Positions 53,201 to 60,964 of a DNA stretch of 64,000 bases are shown here, one piece after another. The stretch spans positions 7,614,087 through 7,678,086 of the forward strand of contig NZ_JAPDNR010000001.1 of the NCBI RefSeq assembly GCF_025989125.1. Reading direction: 5' to 3'. Below the pieces are notes generated by a model. It was not told the origin of the DNA and searched no databases. It saw only the letters and a list, made by a program, of their open reading frames with translations. Every line of letters begins with the position of its first letter. Within the stretch, counting starts at the first letter, position 1. This DNA comes from Chitinophaga nivalis (lineage in GTDB: Bacteria; Bacteroidota; Bacteroidia; Chitinophagales; Chitinophagaceae). Made by a program: the position numbers and the translations under genes.

Positions 53201-54670
53201 ATCCAGATCGGCACGAAAGCGTTCTATAAATCTACCGGTCCGCAGGACAAAAATACTGCGGGACTACCTGCAGAAAATATGCTGGCAGCCCTGGTACAAG
53301 CATTCGGTGGTACCGCCGCGGAGGCTGGCGCCCATGATATGGCAGCGAATGGCAATCAAACACCCTTTAACACGAATTTCTATAACAAAGACTATCAACG
53401 TTTAAAAGATAAAGAACCGAACCGGCAGCAACAAGACCGCCCTAAAGCTTATCTGAATTTTGTTTTGTTCGACGACCAGTTTAACTTAGTTGAAGAGAAC
53501 AGTGGCGTAAAACAGGTGAAAGCGGAGCCAGATCAGTTACAAACCCTGGCGGTAGATAAAATGCCCGTGAAGAAAAGTGGTTTCCTGTATGTATACACCA
53601 GCAATGAAACTCCGCAGGAAGTGTTCTTTGATAATATCGTATTGGGTGTGACCAATGGCCCCGTGCTGGAGGAAACACATTATTATCCGTTTGGATTGAC
53701 GATGGCAGGACTATCGTCCAGTATCTTAAAAGGGACTGCCTATCCGGAGAATAAAATAAAGTATAATGGGAAAGAGTTACAACGTAATGAGTTTGGTGAT
53801 GGAGTAGGGTTGGAATGGTATGATTATGGCGCCAGAATGCAGGATCCACAAATCGGCAGGTGGCATACGCAGGATAAGTATGCAGAGGTATATATCTCCC
53901 TCTCTCCTTATCAGTATACAGCTAATAACCCTGTAAAAATAATTGACGAAGGGGGTCATTTATTAAGAGATAAGGACGGAAATATTATTGCAACATCTAC
54001 CGGCAATAAATACGTCAGAAATGATGAGATTACAAGACAGGATGGCAATACTTACAGAGTCAGTGCAAGTTTCAAAGAGGTACTTATATATACAGATCAG
54101 GGTACACCTGTCAGGGCATTGCAAATGGTTAGCCAATATGTGGAGCAGCAGAATGCAGACAAATCATTTTCACCTACGACTGCGGCTCCTGTTGATGCAT
54201 GCCAGAATTGCCATGGAACTACTTTTGCAGAAGGAAAACTGGTCATTGTTGACGGATCGGATGCTAACGAAAGTATTAACACCATATTGAGAGAAGACGG
54301 TTATACCAGTGAGGGAGTATCCATAAATAATGCAGATGCTTTTGTGATGAGTTATGGAGGAGTTGATTACCATTCCGGTAAAATAAACAAGGATGGTAGT
54401 GCCACCATAGATCACGATTTAGGAAAAGTAAAACAATCAACCCTGGACAACGATAAAAAAGTAAATTCTTATCAACCAGGTACCAGAACAACATTATATG
54501 AAAAACAAACACCCAATAAACAGGTGAATACCACTGCAGGAAAGGTATCTAATGGTGTTCGTACAGTATCTCAGCAAGAAGCAACGAAGGTGCGAAAAGA
54601 CAATAAATTAAAAACTACCGATAAGGCAGTGGGAACATTTAGAAGAACAGCTTATGAATTATCTAATTAA
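50207..54670 (+). CDS. Rhs-repeat polymorphic toxin with DUF6443 and variable C-terminal tip
   Basis: This 1487-residue exported protein has a signal peptide ending T-L-R-A-Q and a DUF6443-type region (about 40-170, T-Q-Y-F-D-G-L-G-R-P-L-Q). Many YD repeats follow. The Rhs core is Y-G-A-R-M-Q-D-P-Q-I-G-R-W (Asp1213), ending N-P-V-K near 1245. The last 240 residues are a separate, lower-GC tip. It contains N-C-H-G (Cys1335), Y-H-S-G (His1389) and D-H-D (His1403), an order like papain/NlpC-type Cys-His hydrolases. The tip activity is inferred, not known. The following gene overlaps its end by 17 bp and is the candidate immunity gene. Confidence 0.88.
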   Translation: MSRTCTYTSCLAALCLLLAGTLRAQNVPATPGSVAAVPVAVPAAYNTTIVNYIRTWEPAMPSTDVAQIINSSRTVKEVRQSTQYFDGLGRPLQTVAKGMSKNGNDVVAPVVYDALGREQYKYLPYVPNAKDGNFKTDPFNSQRAFYADNTLNPGAKNETIYYSQTDFEASPLNRVSKIYAPGNSWAKTGGNHPVQQQYLVNALTDSVRSWSMTGNTPTSATLYGAGQLYKNITIDENGYQQIVYKDKSDLVILKKVQLATTPGNGHMGWLCTYYVYDDWNNLRFVIPPLAVEKITTTWNVAPLAAELCFEYRYDGRNRMTFKKIPGADSTDMVYDVRDRLVFVQDGQLRNTGSGQWLTTFYDALNRPVQTALYKSNIRREALQTSMNNALANGSTSYTFPGISELVVNQHDRDKYIATNNIRIEPGFETGASTEMEAFINPSLTGEVATVPVSNPLPGIAAADLIPLTYTFYDHYNYPGVQAAVTADNNKPQADGNPYAMPTIASNQTFGLVTGTKVRILDTDQWLTTTTYYNDQAKVLQTISDNAAGGKETLTFLYDFNGKVLSTYQRHTHPASSATPQTTLLTMMGYDDAGRLKTIKKRVNDNESLERTIATNDYDELGQMKTKQLGIQKNSPPLEQLSYEYNIRGWLKSINKDYLNNGGSGAHFGQELSYDNGFRDKSFNGNISGIRWKGWNDPLPRAYGYNYDASNRLSQADFSQQDAGSTAWSQHKINYSVPWINYDANGNITKMAQKGMDGTSIVPLDQLTYTYLPNSNKLATVYDTSGVTTTLGDFKNGKNTGNDYDYDRNGNLTKDLNKAISSIAYNHLNLPVLITMDNKGTVAYQYDASGNKVKKIVTDKTRSPFTTTTTSYINGFVYQNDTLQFFGHEEGRIRLAYKAGQAPAYVYDYFVKDHLNNTRLVLTEQRDFSIYAATMETPAAAKESQFFSNIDDTRVPKPVGYPADDAATTQNESVARLTAKNGGKKIGPSIVLRVMAGDSIQIGTKAFYKSTGPQDKNTAGLPAENMLAALVQAFGGTAAEAGAHDMAANGNQTPFNTNFYNKDYQRLKDKEPNRQQQDRPKAYLNFVLFDDQFNLVEENSGVKQVKAEPDQLQTLAVDKMPVKKSGFLYVYTSNETPQEVFFDNIVLGVTNGPVLEETHYYPFGLTMAGLSSSILKGTAYPENKIKYNGKELQRNEFGDGVGLEWYDYGARMQDPQIGRWHTQDKYAEVYISLSPYQYTANNPVKIIDEGGHLLRDKDGNIIATSTGNKYVRNDEITRQDGNTYRVSASFKEVLIYTDQGTPVRALQMVSQYVEQQNADKSFSPTTAAPVDACQNCHGTTFAEGKLVIVDGSDANESINTILREDGYTSEGVSINNADAFVMSYGGVDYHSGKINKDGSATIDHDLGKVKQSTLDNDKKVNSYQPGTRTTLYEKQTPNKQVNTTAGKVSNGVRTVSQQEATKVRKDNKLKTTDKAVGTFRRTAYELSN

Positions 54671-55280
54671 ATGTAAGTATAAAAGACTCTTTTTCGTTCT
54701 CGTACTTTTAAGTCCTTTTATCAGTATGGCTCAGGATAGGCTGATAGCAGTAACAAAGGAAAAATGTAACTACGATACTAAATATACAGGCGAAAAGATT
54801 ATTCTTCGGTTAAAGTCTGATACCAGTGACGTAAAATCGTCCGTTGACTACTGGTTAGACGAATTTATTAATCTGCCGGATTCGACTAAGCTCGGATTCA
54901 TCGGGAAATTACTGGCATTTGAGCATGATACCTCCCTGTGCTGCATGAAGGTTGTGAATAGCAGTTTTAATGGTATTGAAGGATGTGGCGGGAAACCCCG
55001 GGGAGTAACACGCTACCCTATTCAGGTGGATGCTTTATATATTATTAATCGTATCTGTTGGCCACGATGGATGGAGTTATATAGTTGTTCTCCTGTTTTG
55101 TACGACAACAAACTAGATAAATCTATTAACGACAATCCTGCGAAGATTAAAATCGTATACAAGCAGTATAAGGAATGGTACAATGAATGTCGCAAAAAAG
55201 GGGAAATTGGATTTTATTTCCCTTTTAACAAGGGTAGATATGGCTGGTATAATGGAAGAGTGAGTGGCGTTCCAAAGTAA
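54654..55280 (+). CDS. Putative exported immunity protein to the Rhs tip
   Basis: I do not recognise the family of this 208-residue protein. It has a signal peptide ending S-M-A-Q, so it acts in the periplasm or outside. Six cysteines, including C-C-M near 97 and C-G-G near 111, suggest disulfides. The start overlaps the Rhs stop by 17 bp, the typical arrangement of a tip-immunity pair, and the local base composition is AT-rich like the tip. The immunity role is inferred from position. Confidence 0.6.
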   Translation: MNYLIKCKYKRLFFVLVLLSPFISMAQDRLIAVTKEKCNYDTKYTGEKIILRLKSDTSDVKSSVDYWLDEFINLPDSTKLGFIGKLLAFEHDTSLCCMKVVNSSFNGIEGCGGKPRGVTRYPIQVDALYIINRICWPRWMELYSCSPVLYDNKLDKSINDNPAKIKIVYKQYKEWYNECRKKGEIGFYFPFNKGRYGWYNGRVSGVPK

Positions 55281-55348
55281 TATCTTCAAATCATACTTCA
55301 TCCGGTTCTTCTCATGGGAGAATCGGATGAGGTAAATCCCCACATTAT

Positions 55349-55897
55349 ATGCGCAGCTATCTACGCCTTCTGTTTCTTTCACTCCTCCTGCATTCCTGCG
55401 CCCACACAGAAAAGCCCCGCGCGTACTATATTGAAAAAGTACAGCAACTGGAAAGGCTCAATATTGCTCTTTTCAATGATATTTTTATAGAAGCCCGCTT
55501 CATCAGAAATGACACGTTTATCGCTTACTCTTTTATAAAAGAGTTGAATGGAGAAGATTTCTATTTACCTAATTTTTCACTGTATACTAATACATTAATG
55601 AGTAGTCCGAAAATGTTAGATGCATTTAAGTATGGACAACACTTTGGGCATTCAACATTGGAAGAAGCGCTGCATTACTCAAAAGGCTATGCAGACAGCA
55701 TAATATCAACATTTGTAAAAATGAACGTATGGAGTGTATTAGGACGCAACCCTGGAATGTTGATATTTTATCTAAATGATAAAACCTATTTAATCTACGC
55801 TCCTGATAAAACCAAAATAACCAATGAGTATTGGATAGAAAAAATGCCACAATTCGATCGTATCAAATCAGGTTGGTATTTCGGAAAGGATGAATAA
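55349..55897 (+). CDS. Putative lipoprotein, second immunity candidate
   Basis: This 182-residue protein starts with M-R-S-Y-L-R-L-L-F-L-S-L-L-L-H-S-C, a lipoprotein signal with Cys17. The mature part is a mixed, aromatic-rich domain that I cannot assign. It sits 68 bp after the first immunity candidate in the same AT-rich block. It ends 6 bp from a convergent gene. Confidence 0.6.
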   Translation: MRSYLRLLFLSLLLHSCAHTEKPRAYYIEKVQQLERLNIALFNDIFIEARFIRNDTFIAYSFIKELNGEDFYLPNFSLYTNTLMSSPKMLDAFKYGQHFGHSTLEEALHYSKGYADSIISTFVKMNVWSVLGRNPGMLIFYLNDKTYLIYAPDKTKITNEYWIEKMPQFDRIKSGWYFGKDE

Positions 55898-55903
55898 AGT
55901 ACC

Positions 55904-56278
55904 TCATGCTATGCAACGAACAACCATCGTCTCTAAATCTATCTCAAAAAAAAACTCGTGGAATATTATAAAAAAACTATCGATGGCAACCCGGGTTGAG
56001 ATCCGTTCCCCATCAACCGTATAAAAAACGACTTCTTTAAACATAGTCGTCTGGGCGGGCGCGTTACCTATTCTTACAAAACGCTTCCAGGTTATTCTAT
56101 TGATATCCGGTTTATATTTGAACGCTTTATGCGTATGGGTAATTGAAACCAATGTATGTTTGTGTATGGTTAATAGCTTACTGATACGACGATGGATAAG
56201 ATGATTAGCCAGCTTTCCTGAAAAAACAACCAGTAGAATAAAAAACAACAAGAATATACAAAAAATGATGAAAACCAT
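55904..56278 (-). CDS. Membrane-anchored protein of unknown function
   Basis: This 124-residue protein has an N-terminal hydrophobic helix (residues 2-20, V-F-I-I-F-C-I-F-L-L-F-F) followed by a basic region and a small domain rich in Phe, His and Arg. It is the only gene of the cassette on the minus strand and is divergent from 56353. Its compact size and AT-rich composition fit a horizontally acquired immunity-like gene. It could be spurious, but the signal-anchor plus globular composition favour a real gene. Confidence 0.45.
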   Translation of the reverse strand: MVFIIFCIFLLFFILLVVFSGKLANHLIHRRISKLLTIHKHTLVSITHTHKAFKYKPDINRITWKRFVRIGNAPAQTTMFKEVVFYTVDGERISTRVAIDSFFIIFHEFFFEIDLETMVVRCIA

Positions 56279-56352
56279 TTGATCGTTTAAGGATGTAAAA
56301 ATATAAAGCTATCACCGGATTAATTGAAATAAAAAAGCGACTCCCGTTAAAG

Positions 56353-56700
56353 ATGAGTAAAAAGACAGACAGGAAAAAACTAGTATTTATGTTCACCTTA
56401 TTTGTAATAGGTTGGGGAACCGTGCTTTTTTTGATAAACCAAAACGCCGAAAGAAAGAAGGCCATAAACCTGGCGCTCATCAATAGTAAAGATGGCTATG
56501 GTAAAGGAATTATTATGAAGAAACGGTCTTATAAAGGTCATAGTATAACCGTAAAATACAAGATTGGAAATGACATGTATCAATATGAAGGTGGATGGGA
56601 TCACAATCCGGACAACTTACAGGAAGGAGATTCAATTCGATTTAGATATGCTGTCGATACACCAGCAATCATAATAACAGAATTGGAAGACGGCTACTAA
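56353..56700 (+). CDS. Small membrane-anchored protein, DUF3592-like
   Basis: This 115-residue protein has a basic N-terminus and one transmembrane helix (about residues 11-28). A small beta-rich domain follows (T-V-K-Y-K-I-G-N-D-M-Y-Q-Y-E-G-G-W, then L-Q-E-G-D-S-I-R-F-R-Y), similar in layout to DUF3592-type domains. It is the last gene of the Rhs cassette. An immunity or cassette role is inferred from location. Confidence 0.6.
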   Translation: MSKKTDRKKLVFMFTLFVIGWGTVLFLINQNAERKKAINLALINSKDGYGKGIIMKKRSYKGHSITVKYKIGNDMYQYEGGWDHNPDNLQEGDSIRFRYAVDTPAIIITELEDGY

Positions 56701-56802
56701 TGCTTCCATAAAACGATCACCCAAAAGACGATGCAGGCATCCTTCGGTAATGCTGCAAACAAGTTACCTTCACCACATACTGCTTACCTATCTAACTGCC
56801 TG

Positions 56803-56822
56803 ACCACAAGCGATTTTGTGGT
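56803..56822. repeat. 7-bp inverted repeat upstream of the hydroxyacid dehydrogenase gene
   Basis: ACCACAA (56803-56809) and TTGTGGT (56816-56822) flank 6 bp. It overlaps TACCTTTA (56822-56829), one mismatch from the -7 consensus, and may be an operator. Confidence 0.45.
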
Positions 56823-56858
56823 ACCTTTACCCCTTACGAACATCCAAAAAAATTTCAT

Positions 56859-57818
56859 ATGCGGGTATTTACAACCAGGCGCATCCCGGAAGAAGGGCTG
56901 ACACTATTGCAACGTGCAGGGATTACCGTTACCCAGTGGACAGAAAGGCGGAATCTTACGGATGAAGAGCTGGTAGCACATTGCCAGGAAAATGATGCAT
57001 TGTTGTTTGCCGGCGGGAAGCGGATAGAACGGGCTTTCCTGGAGCAATGCCGCCACTTGAAAGTGATTGCATTATTATCCGTCGGTTATGATAACATAGA
57101 TGTACAGGCTGCCGCAGACCTGGGTATACCGGTAACCAATACACCGGATGTCCTCAGTGATGCCACAGCAGATATTGCTTTTTTGTTAATGCTGGCGGTA
57201 TCCCGCAAAGTGTTTTACATGCATAAACGCATTATAAACGGAGAATGGAAATTTTCAGATCCCACTGCCAACCTGGGGATATCCTTAGAGGGAAAAACAC
57301 TGGGGATCTGGGGATTGGGCAAGATAGGTTATGTGATGGCCAAACGTTGCCGCGATGCCTACGGCATGAAAATTATCTACAACAACAGAAGCCGCAATGA
57401 GGCCGCTGAAAAAGAGCTGGGCGCCATCCCGGTATCCTTCGACGAGCTGCTGACACAAAGTGATGTCATCAGCATTCATACCGCCCTTACACCCGACACC
57501 AAAGGCAGGTTTGACAAAGCTGCTTTTGACAGGATGAAGTCTTCCGCTATATTCATCAATGCAGCAAGAGGTGGTATTCATAATGAAACCGACCTGATTG
57601 CCGCCCTGGAAAACGGCAGCATCTGGGGAGCAGGATTGGATGTTACCAATCCTGAACCGATGCAACCCGGCAACCCTTTGCTGGATATGCCTACCGTGGC
57701 TGTGTTGCCGCATATCGGTTCCGCTACCGTGGAAACCAGGAATGCCATGTCAACGATAGCTGCACAGAATATTATTGCCGCGCTGCAAGGAAAAAAGCTA
57801 CCTAATCAGGTGAACTAA
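56859..57818 (+). CDS. D-isomer 2-hydroxyacid dehydrogenase (glyoxylate/hydroxypyruvate reductase type)
   Basis: This 319-residue NAD(P)-dependent oxidoreductase has the cofactor motif G-L-G-K-I-G (about residues 150-155). The catalytic Arg is in I-N-A-A-R-G-G, the Glu in G-L-D-V-T-N-P-E-P, and the His in L-P-H-I-G-S-A-T. Full length for the family. It would reduce glyoxylate, hydroxypyruvate or a related 2-oxoacid in the cytoplasm. The thiolase gene follows after 59 bp, but a shared pathway is not evident. Confidence 0.94.
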   Translation: MRVFTTRRIPEEGLTLLQRAGITVTQWTERRNLTDEELVAHCQENDALLFAGGKRIERAFLEQCRHLKVIALLSVGYDNIDVQAAADLGIPVTNTPDVLSDATADIAFLLMLAVSRKVFYMHKRIINGEWKFSDPTANLGISLEGKTLGIWGLGKIGYVMAKRCRDAYGMKIIYNNRSRNEAAEKELGAIPVSFDELLTQSDVISIHTALTPDTKGRFDKAAFDRMKSSAIFINAARGGIHNETDLIAALENGSIWGAGLDVTNPEPMQPGNPLLDMPTVAVLPHIGSATVETRNAMSTIAAQNIIAALQGKKLPNQVN

Positions 57819-57877
57819 TAAGGATACTGAAAGCGTGCAAACCACTTTATCAGTAACTTTAGATAAATCCTCTTGGT

Positions 57878-59140
57878 ATGAAAAAGGTGGCTATCATTGG
57901 CGGACAACGCATCCCTTTTGTAAAATCCTTCACACACTATAATCGGATATCCAATCAGGAAATGCTGACGGCCTGCCTGCAGGCGTTGACGGAACGTTAT
58001 CAGCTGGCCGGTAAACGGGTGGGAGATGTAGCCCTGGGGGCATTGCTGAACCGGTCTACAGAATGGAACTTTGCCCGGGAATGTGTATTGGGAACCAACC
58101 TGGACCCACATACGCCGGCCTATAATGTGCAACGGGCCTGTGGCACCAGCCTGGATACCACGATTCAATTAAGCCTCCGTATTGCAGCCGGACAAATAGA
58201 TACCGGCATCGCTGGTGGTAGCGATACCAATAGTGATCTGCCCTTGTTGTTATCACAACAACTTTCCTGGAAACTCACAGCCTTGCGTGCGGCGAAGTCT
58301 TTCGGTGAACGACTGAAAATACTGGCTTCTATCCGCCTGAAAGAGCTGGCGCCTGTGTATCCTGCAGTAGTAGAACCCCGTACCGGGTTATCAATGGGGC
58401 AGCATACTGAACGGATGGTAAAGGAATGGGGTATTCACCGCGAGGAACAGGATGCATTGGCCTGGCAAAGCCATCTGAATGCCACTAAGGCCTGGGATAC
58501 CGGTTTTTATGATGACCTGGTATTTCCGTATAAAGGGGTTACCAAAGATACCATTGTGCGCAGTGATACCTCCGCCGAAAAACTGGCGAAGCTGAAACCG
58601 GCTTTCGATTTTAGCGGCCAGGGTACCCTGACGGCGGGCAACAGCACCATTTATACCGATGGCGCAGCAGCCATGCTGCTGGCCTCAGAAGAATATGCCC
58701 AGCAACAAAAATGGCCGGTGATGGCGCATTTTGTGGATGCAGAATCGGCTGCCGTAGATTATGTGCATGGGGAGGGATTGCTGATGGCACCTACCTATGC
58801 GGTGGCGCGCTTATTGAAACGCCAGCATCTCCGCCTGCAGGATTTCGATATCTATGAAATCCATGAAGCTTTTTGCGGCCAGGTACTCTGTACCCTGAAA
58901 GCGTGGGAAGATCCGGTGTATTGTAAAAAGCTGGGCTATGATGCGCCATTGGGCAGTATAGATCGTAGTAAACTGAATACCCGGGGTGGCAGTGTGGCCA
59001 TAGGGCATCCGTTTTGTGCCACCGGCGCCCGGATTGTGGCACAAACAGCCAAATTGTTGCAGGAACGGGGCAGCGGAAGAGCACTGATTTCCATTTGTAC
59101 CGCCGGCGGAATGGGCGTAGTTGCTATTTTACAACGATAA
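57878..59140 (+). CDS. Acetyl-CoA C-acyltransferase (thiolase)
   Basis: This 420-residue thiolase has the nucleophile Cys88 in N-V-Q-R-A-C-G-T-S-L-D. I-H-E-A-F-C-G-Q-V takes the place of the usual N-E-A-F, G-H-P-F-C-A-T-G-A supplies the catalytic His, and S-I-C-T-A-G-G-M-G the second Cys. The H for N change in the H-E-A-F block is seen in the FadI-like branch. It catalyses thiolytic cleavage or condensation of acyl-CoA. A terminator follows. Confidence 0.94.
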   Translation: MKKVAIIGGQRIPFVKSFTHYNRISNQEMLTACLQALTERYQLAGKRVGDVALGALLNRSTEWNFARECVLGTNLDPHTPAYNVQRACGTSLDTTIQLSLRIAAGQIDTGIAGGSDTNSDLPLLLSQQLSWKLTALRAAKSFGERLKILASIRLKELAPVYPAVVEPRTGLSMGQHTERMVKEWGIHREEQDALAWQSHLNATKAWDTGFYDDLVFPYKGVTKDTIVRSDTSAEKLAKLKPAFDFSGQGTLTAGNSTIYTDGAAAMLLASEEYAQQQKWPVMAHFVDAESAAVDYVHGEGLLMAPTYAVARLLKRQHLRLQDFDIYEIHEAFCGQVLCTLKAWEDPVYCKKLGYDAPLGSIDRSKLNTRGGSVAIGHPFCATGARIVAQTAKLLQERGSGRALISICTAGGMGVVAILQR

Positions 59141-59153
59141 TCGATATACATAA

Positions 59154-59185
59154 AAAAGCGCTCCCGCTGAGGCGGGGGCGCTTTT
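59154..59185. terminator. Bidirectional rho-independent terminator
   Basis: A 10-bp GC-rich stem (59158-59167 with 59172-59181, loop TGAG) is extended by A4/T4 and followed by T on both strands. It lies between the convergent thiolase and TlpA-like genes. Confidence 0.88.
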
Positions 59186-59199
59186 CATTGATGTAAATA

Positions 59200-60342
59200 T
59201 TATTTACCCAATACTTTTTCCAGCTCCTGCTCCAGTGCTTCTCCACGCAGGTTTACTGCGATGATGCGGCCATTGGGATCCAGCAGGAAATTCTGTGGAA
59301 TGGAAGAGATCAGGTATAATTTAGCGATATCGCTCTTCCACCATTTCAGGTCACTCACATGGTGCCAGGTCAGGGCATCTTTTTCAATAGCCGCAGTCCA
59401 CTTGTTATGGTCGCCTTCGCGATCCAGTGATACACCCAGGATGTCGAAGTTCTTGTCTTTGAACCGTTGGAAAGCTTTTACCACATTAGGGTTCTCTGCA
59501 CGGCACGGACCACACCAGCTTGCCCAGAAGTCCAGCAACAGGTATTTACCCCGCAGGTCAGACAGTTTCAGTTGCGTACCGGTAGGCGTTGTACAGGTAA
59601 AATCAGGAGCAATCTGCTGCAGTGATACGGTAGCAGAAGCTTTCAGCAGCGCAGCCATTTTCTGCCCGGGTGCAGAAGTACGCAAAGCAGCGGGAAATTT
59701 GTCAAATACCTGCTGCGCGGCAGGTACATCCAGTACCCGGCGACCTTGCATCACACTGAAAGTAATCAGGCTGACATAGTAATCAGGATGCGCAGCAATG
59801 TAGTTTTCGCGGATTTTTTTGTCTTCGGCAAACAGCTCTTTAAAGGCTTTGTTACGCACATAATAACCGGTGGTGTCGAAGTTCTTTTGTTCCATACTCC
59901 GCATATTCAACTCGCGCATGGAGTCAATACTTTTTGTAACGGTAGCGAGGGAAGCGGTGAGTTCATCCAGCTGTGCAGTAAACCGGGAACCTTTTACAAC
60001 AGCGCCTTTCAGCAGGTTGGTGGTGTCTTCCCGGTTAACGGTAACGGTAATACGATCTCCGGGAGACAGATACAGTTCGCGGGAGCCGTTGCGATACCGG
60101 GCGCCGTTTTTTACCGACAGGCGTAATACGGCCAATACCGTATCTTCCTGTGCACGCGTGATTTTAAAAGTGCCGCGTTGTATCTGTGCGGAATCAAGCA
60201 AGGTACCGGTACCGGATTTAGACAGATAAATATACTGTTGGTCAAGGGAAGCAGGTACTTTTCCCTGAATAGTTACCTGTTGCTGTGCCCATGCACTGCA
60301 GGATGCTGCCAATATAAAGCAGCTGAAAAAAAATCTTTTCAT
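59200..60342 (-). CDS. TlpA-like thioredoxin protein with DUF4369-type N-terminal domain
   Basis: This 380-residue protein starts at the ATG at 60342 with a signal peptide ending A-W-A-Q. The N-terminal half (about 20-240) is a DUF4369-like beta sandwich with a helical region. The C-terminal thioredoxin domain has C277-G-P-C280 in F-W-A-S-W-C-G-P-C and the cis-Pro loop S-S-I-P-Q-N. It is a periplasmic thiol-disulfide reductase. The frame runs 51 codons upstream through a GGTT tandem repeat; the Met at 60342 is preferred because it starts the signal peptide. Confidence 0.9.
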   Translation of the reverse strand: MKRFFFSCFILAASCSAWAQQQVTIQGKVPASLDQQYIYLSKSGTGTLLDSAQIQRGTFKITRAQEDTVLAVLRLSVKNGARYRNGSRELYLSPGDRITVTVNREDTTNLLKGAVVKGSRFTAQLDELTASLATVTKSIDSMRELNMRSMEQKNFDTTGYYVRNKAFKELFAEDKKIRENYIAAHPDYYVSLITFSVMQGRRVLDVPAAQQVFDKFPAALRTSAPGQKMAALLKASATVSLQQIAPDFTCTTPTGTQLKLSDLRGKYLLLDFWASWCGPCRAENPNVVKAFQRFKDKNFDILGVSLDREGDHNKWTAAIEKDALTWHHVSDLKWWKSDIAKLYLISSIPQNFLLDPNGRIIAVNLRGEALEQELEKVLGK

Positions 60343-60360
60343 GGTTGGTTGGTTGGTTGG
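60343..60360 (-). repeat. Tetranucleotide tandem repeat next to the TlpA-like start
   Basis: Four copies of GGTT (plus strand), read as AACC on the gene strand, lie directly before the ATG at 60342. Such a repeat could vary in length by slippage and change translation initiation. Confidence 0.7.
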
Positions 60361-60478
60361 CTGATGATTGGATTCAGTTAGAAAAGTATTAAAATGTTGG
60401 CCTTTTTTTATCAAAAGAATGACAAACGGTAAATAAAACTTTTCGGCCCGGCAGCAGCTGAAACCTGGAAACACCGCA

Positions 60479-60892
60479 TCAGGAAAGGGTTCCATGCACT
60501 GCCGATGTATCGCATTGTCGGCTCGGAAAGATCAGGAGTAACGCTGCGGGTATAAAAAGATAAAAGCCGGATACCGGTTCCATCACGCAGCCGCAAACAG
60601 TGATCAATAGCTGGTAATAGCCGAACCGACGGGGTATGGGAGTAGGCACTGTTTGCAGATAATGCTGGATAAAACTGCCGGTCAGTAACATAAACAGGCC
60701 CGCCATCTGAAACCAGAAAAAACCAAAAAAAGCGGGCGTTGCTTCCGCTGTATTAAATATGCCGGCAGCCACGATGGCCAGAGTAACTGTGGGGTCGATG
60801 ATAAAGCCAACCAGCAGGTGTAGCATGGATACACCCATCATGTAATAACCGATATACTTCCGGAAAGCAGGTTTCGTTGTGATTGTTTTCAT
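60479..60892 (-). CDS. DUF6463-like four-helix membrane protein
   Basis: This 137-residue protein starts at the Met at 60892 (M-K-T-I-T-T-K-P-A-F-R-K). It has four hydrophobic helices (about 14-33, 46-78, 94-110, 113-128) and the segment G-F-F-W-F-Q-M-A-G. This matches small membrane proteins of the DUF6463 type, function unknown. It follows the AraC-type regulator gene by 72 bp on the same strand. A -7 box at 60917-60924 could serve as its own promoter. Confidence 0.75.
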   Translation of the reverse strand: MKTITTKPAFRKYIGYYMMGVSMLHLLVGFIIDPTVTLAIVAAGIFNTAEATPAFFGFFWFQMAGLFMLLTGSFIQHYLQTVPTPIPRRFGYYQLLITVCGCVMEPVSGFYLFIPAALLLIFPSRQCDTSAVHGTLS

Positions 60893-60916
60893 GTTATGCA
60901 GGTATGTTTGGTAACA

Positions 60917-60924
60917 CAAAATTA
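60917..60924 (-). promoter_or_regulatory. -7 element of the DUF6463-like gene
   Basis: Minus-strand TAATTTTG matches TAnnTTTG, 24 bp before the ATG at 60892. Confidence 0.45.
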
Positions 60925-60964
60925 TCCGGTAAGGATATCTGCTGTTTGGAAAAACACGACAAAA

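Noticed and set aside
46748..54670. Repeats in the two Rhs genes as DNA repeats or a CRISPR array
   Set aside because: The repetition is at the protein level (YD repeats) with divergent DNA; no regular direct repeats with spacers are present.
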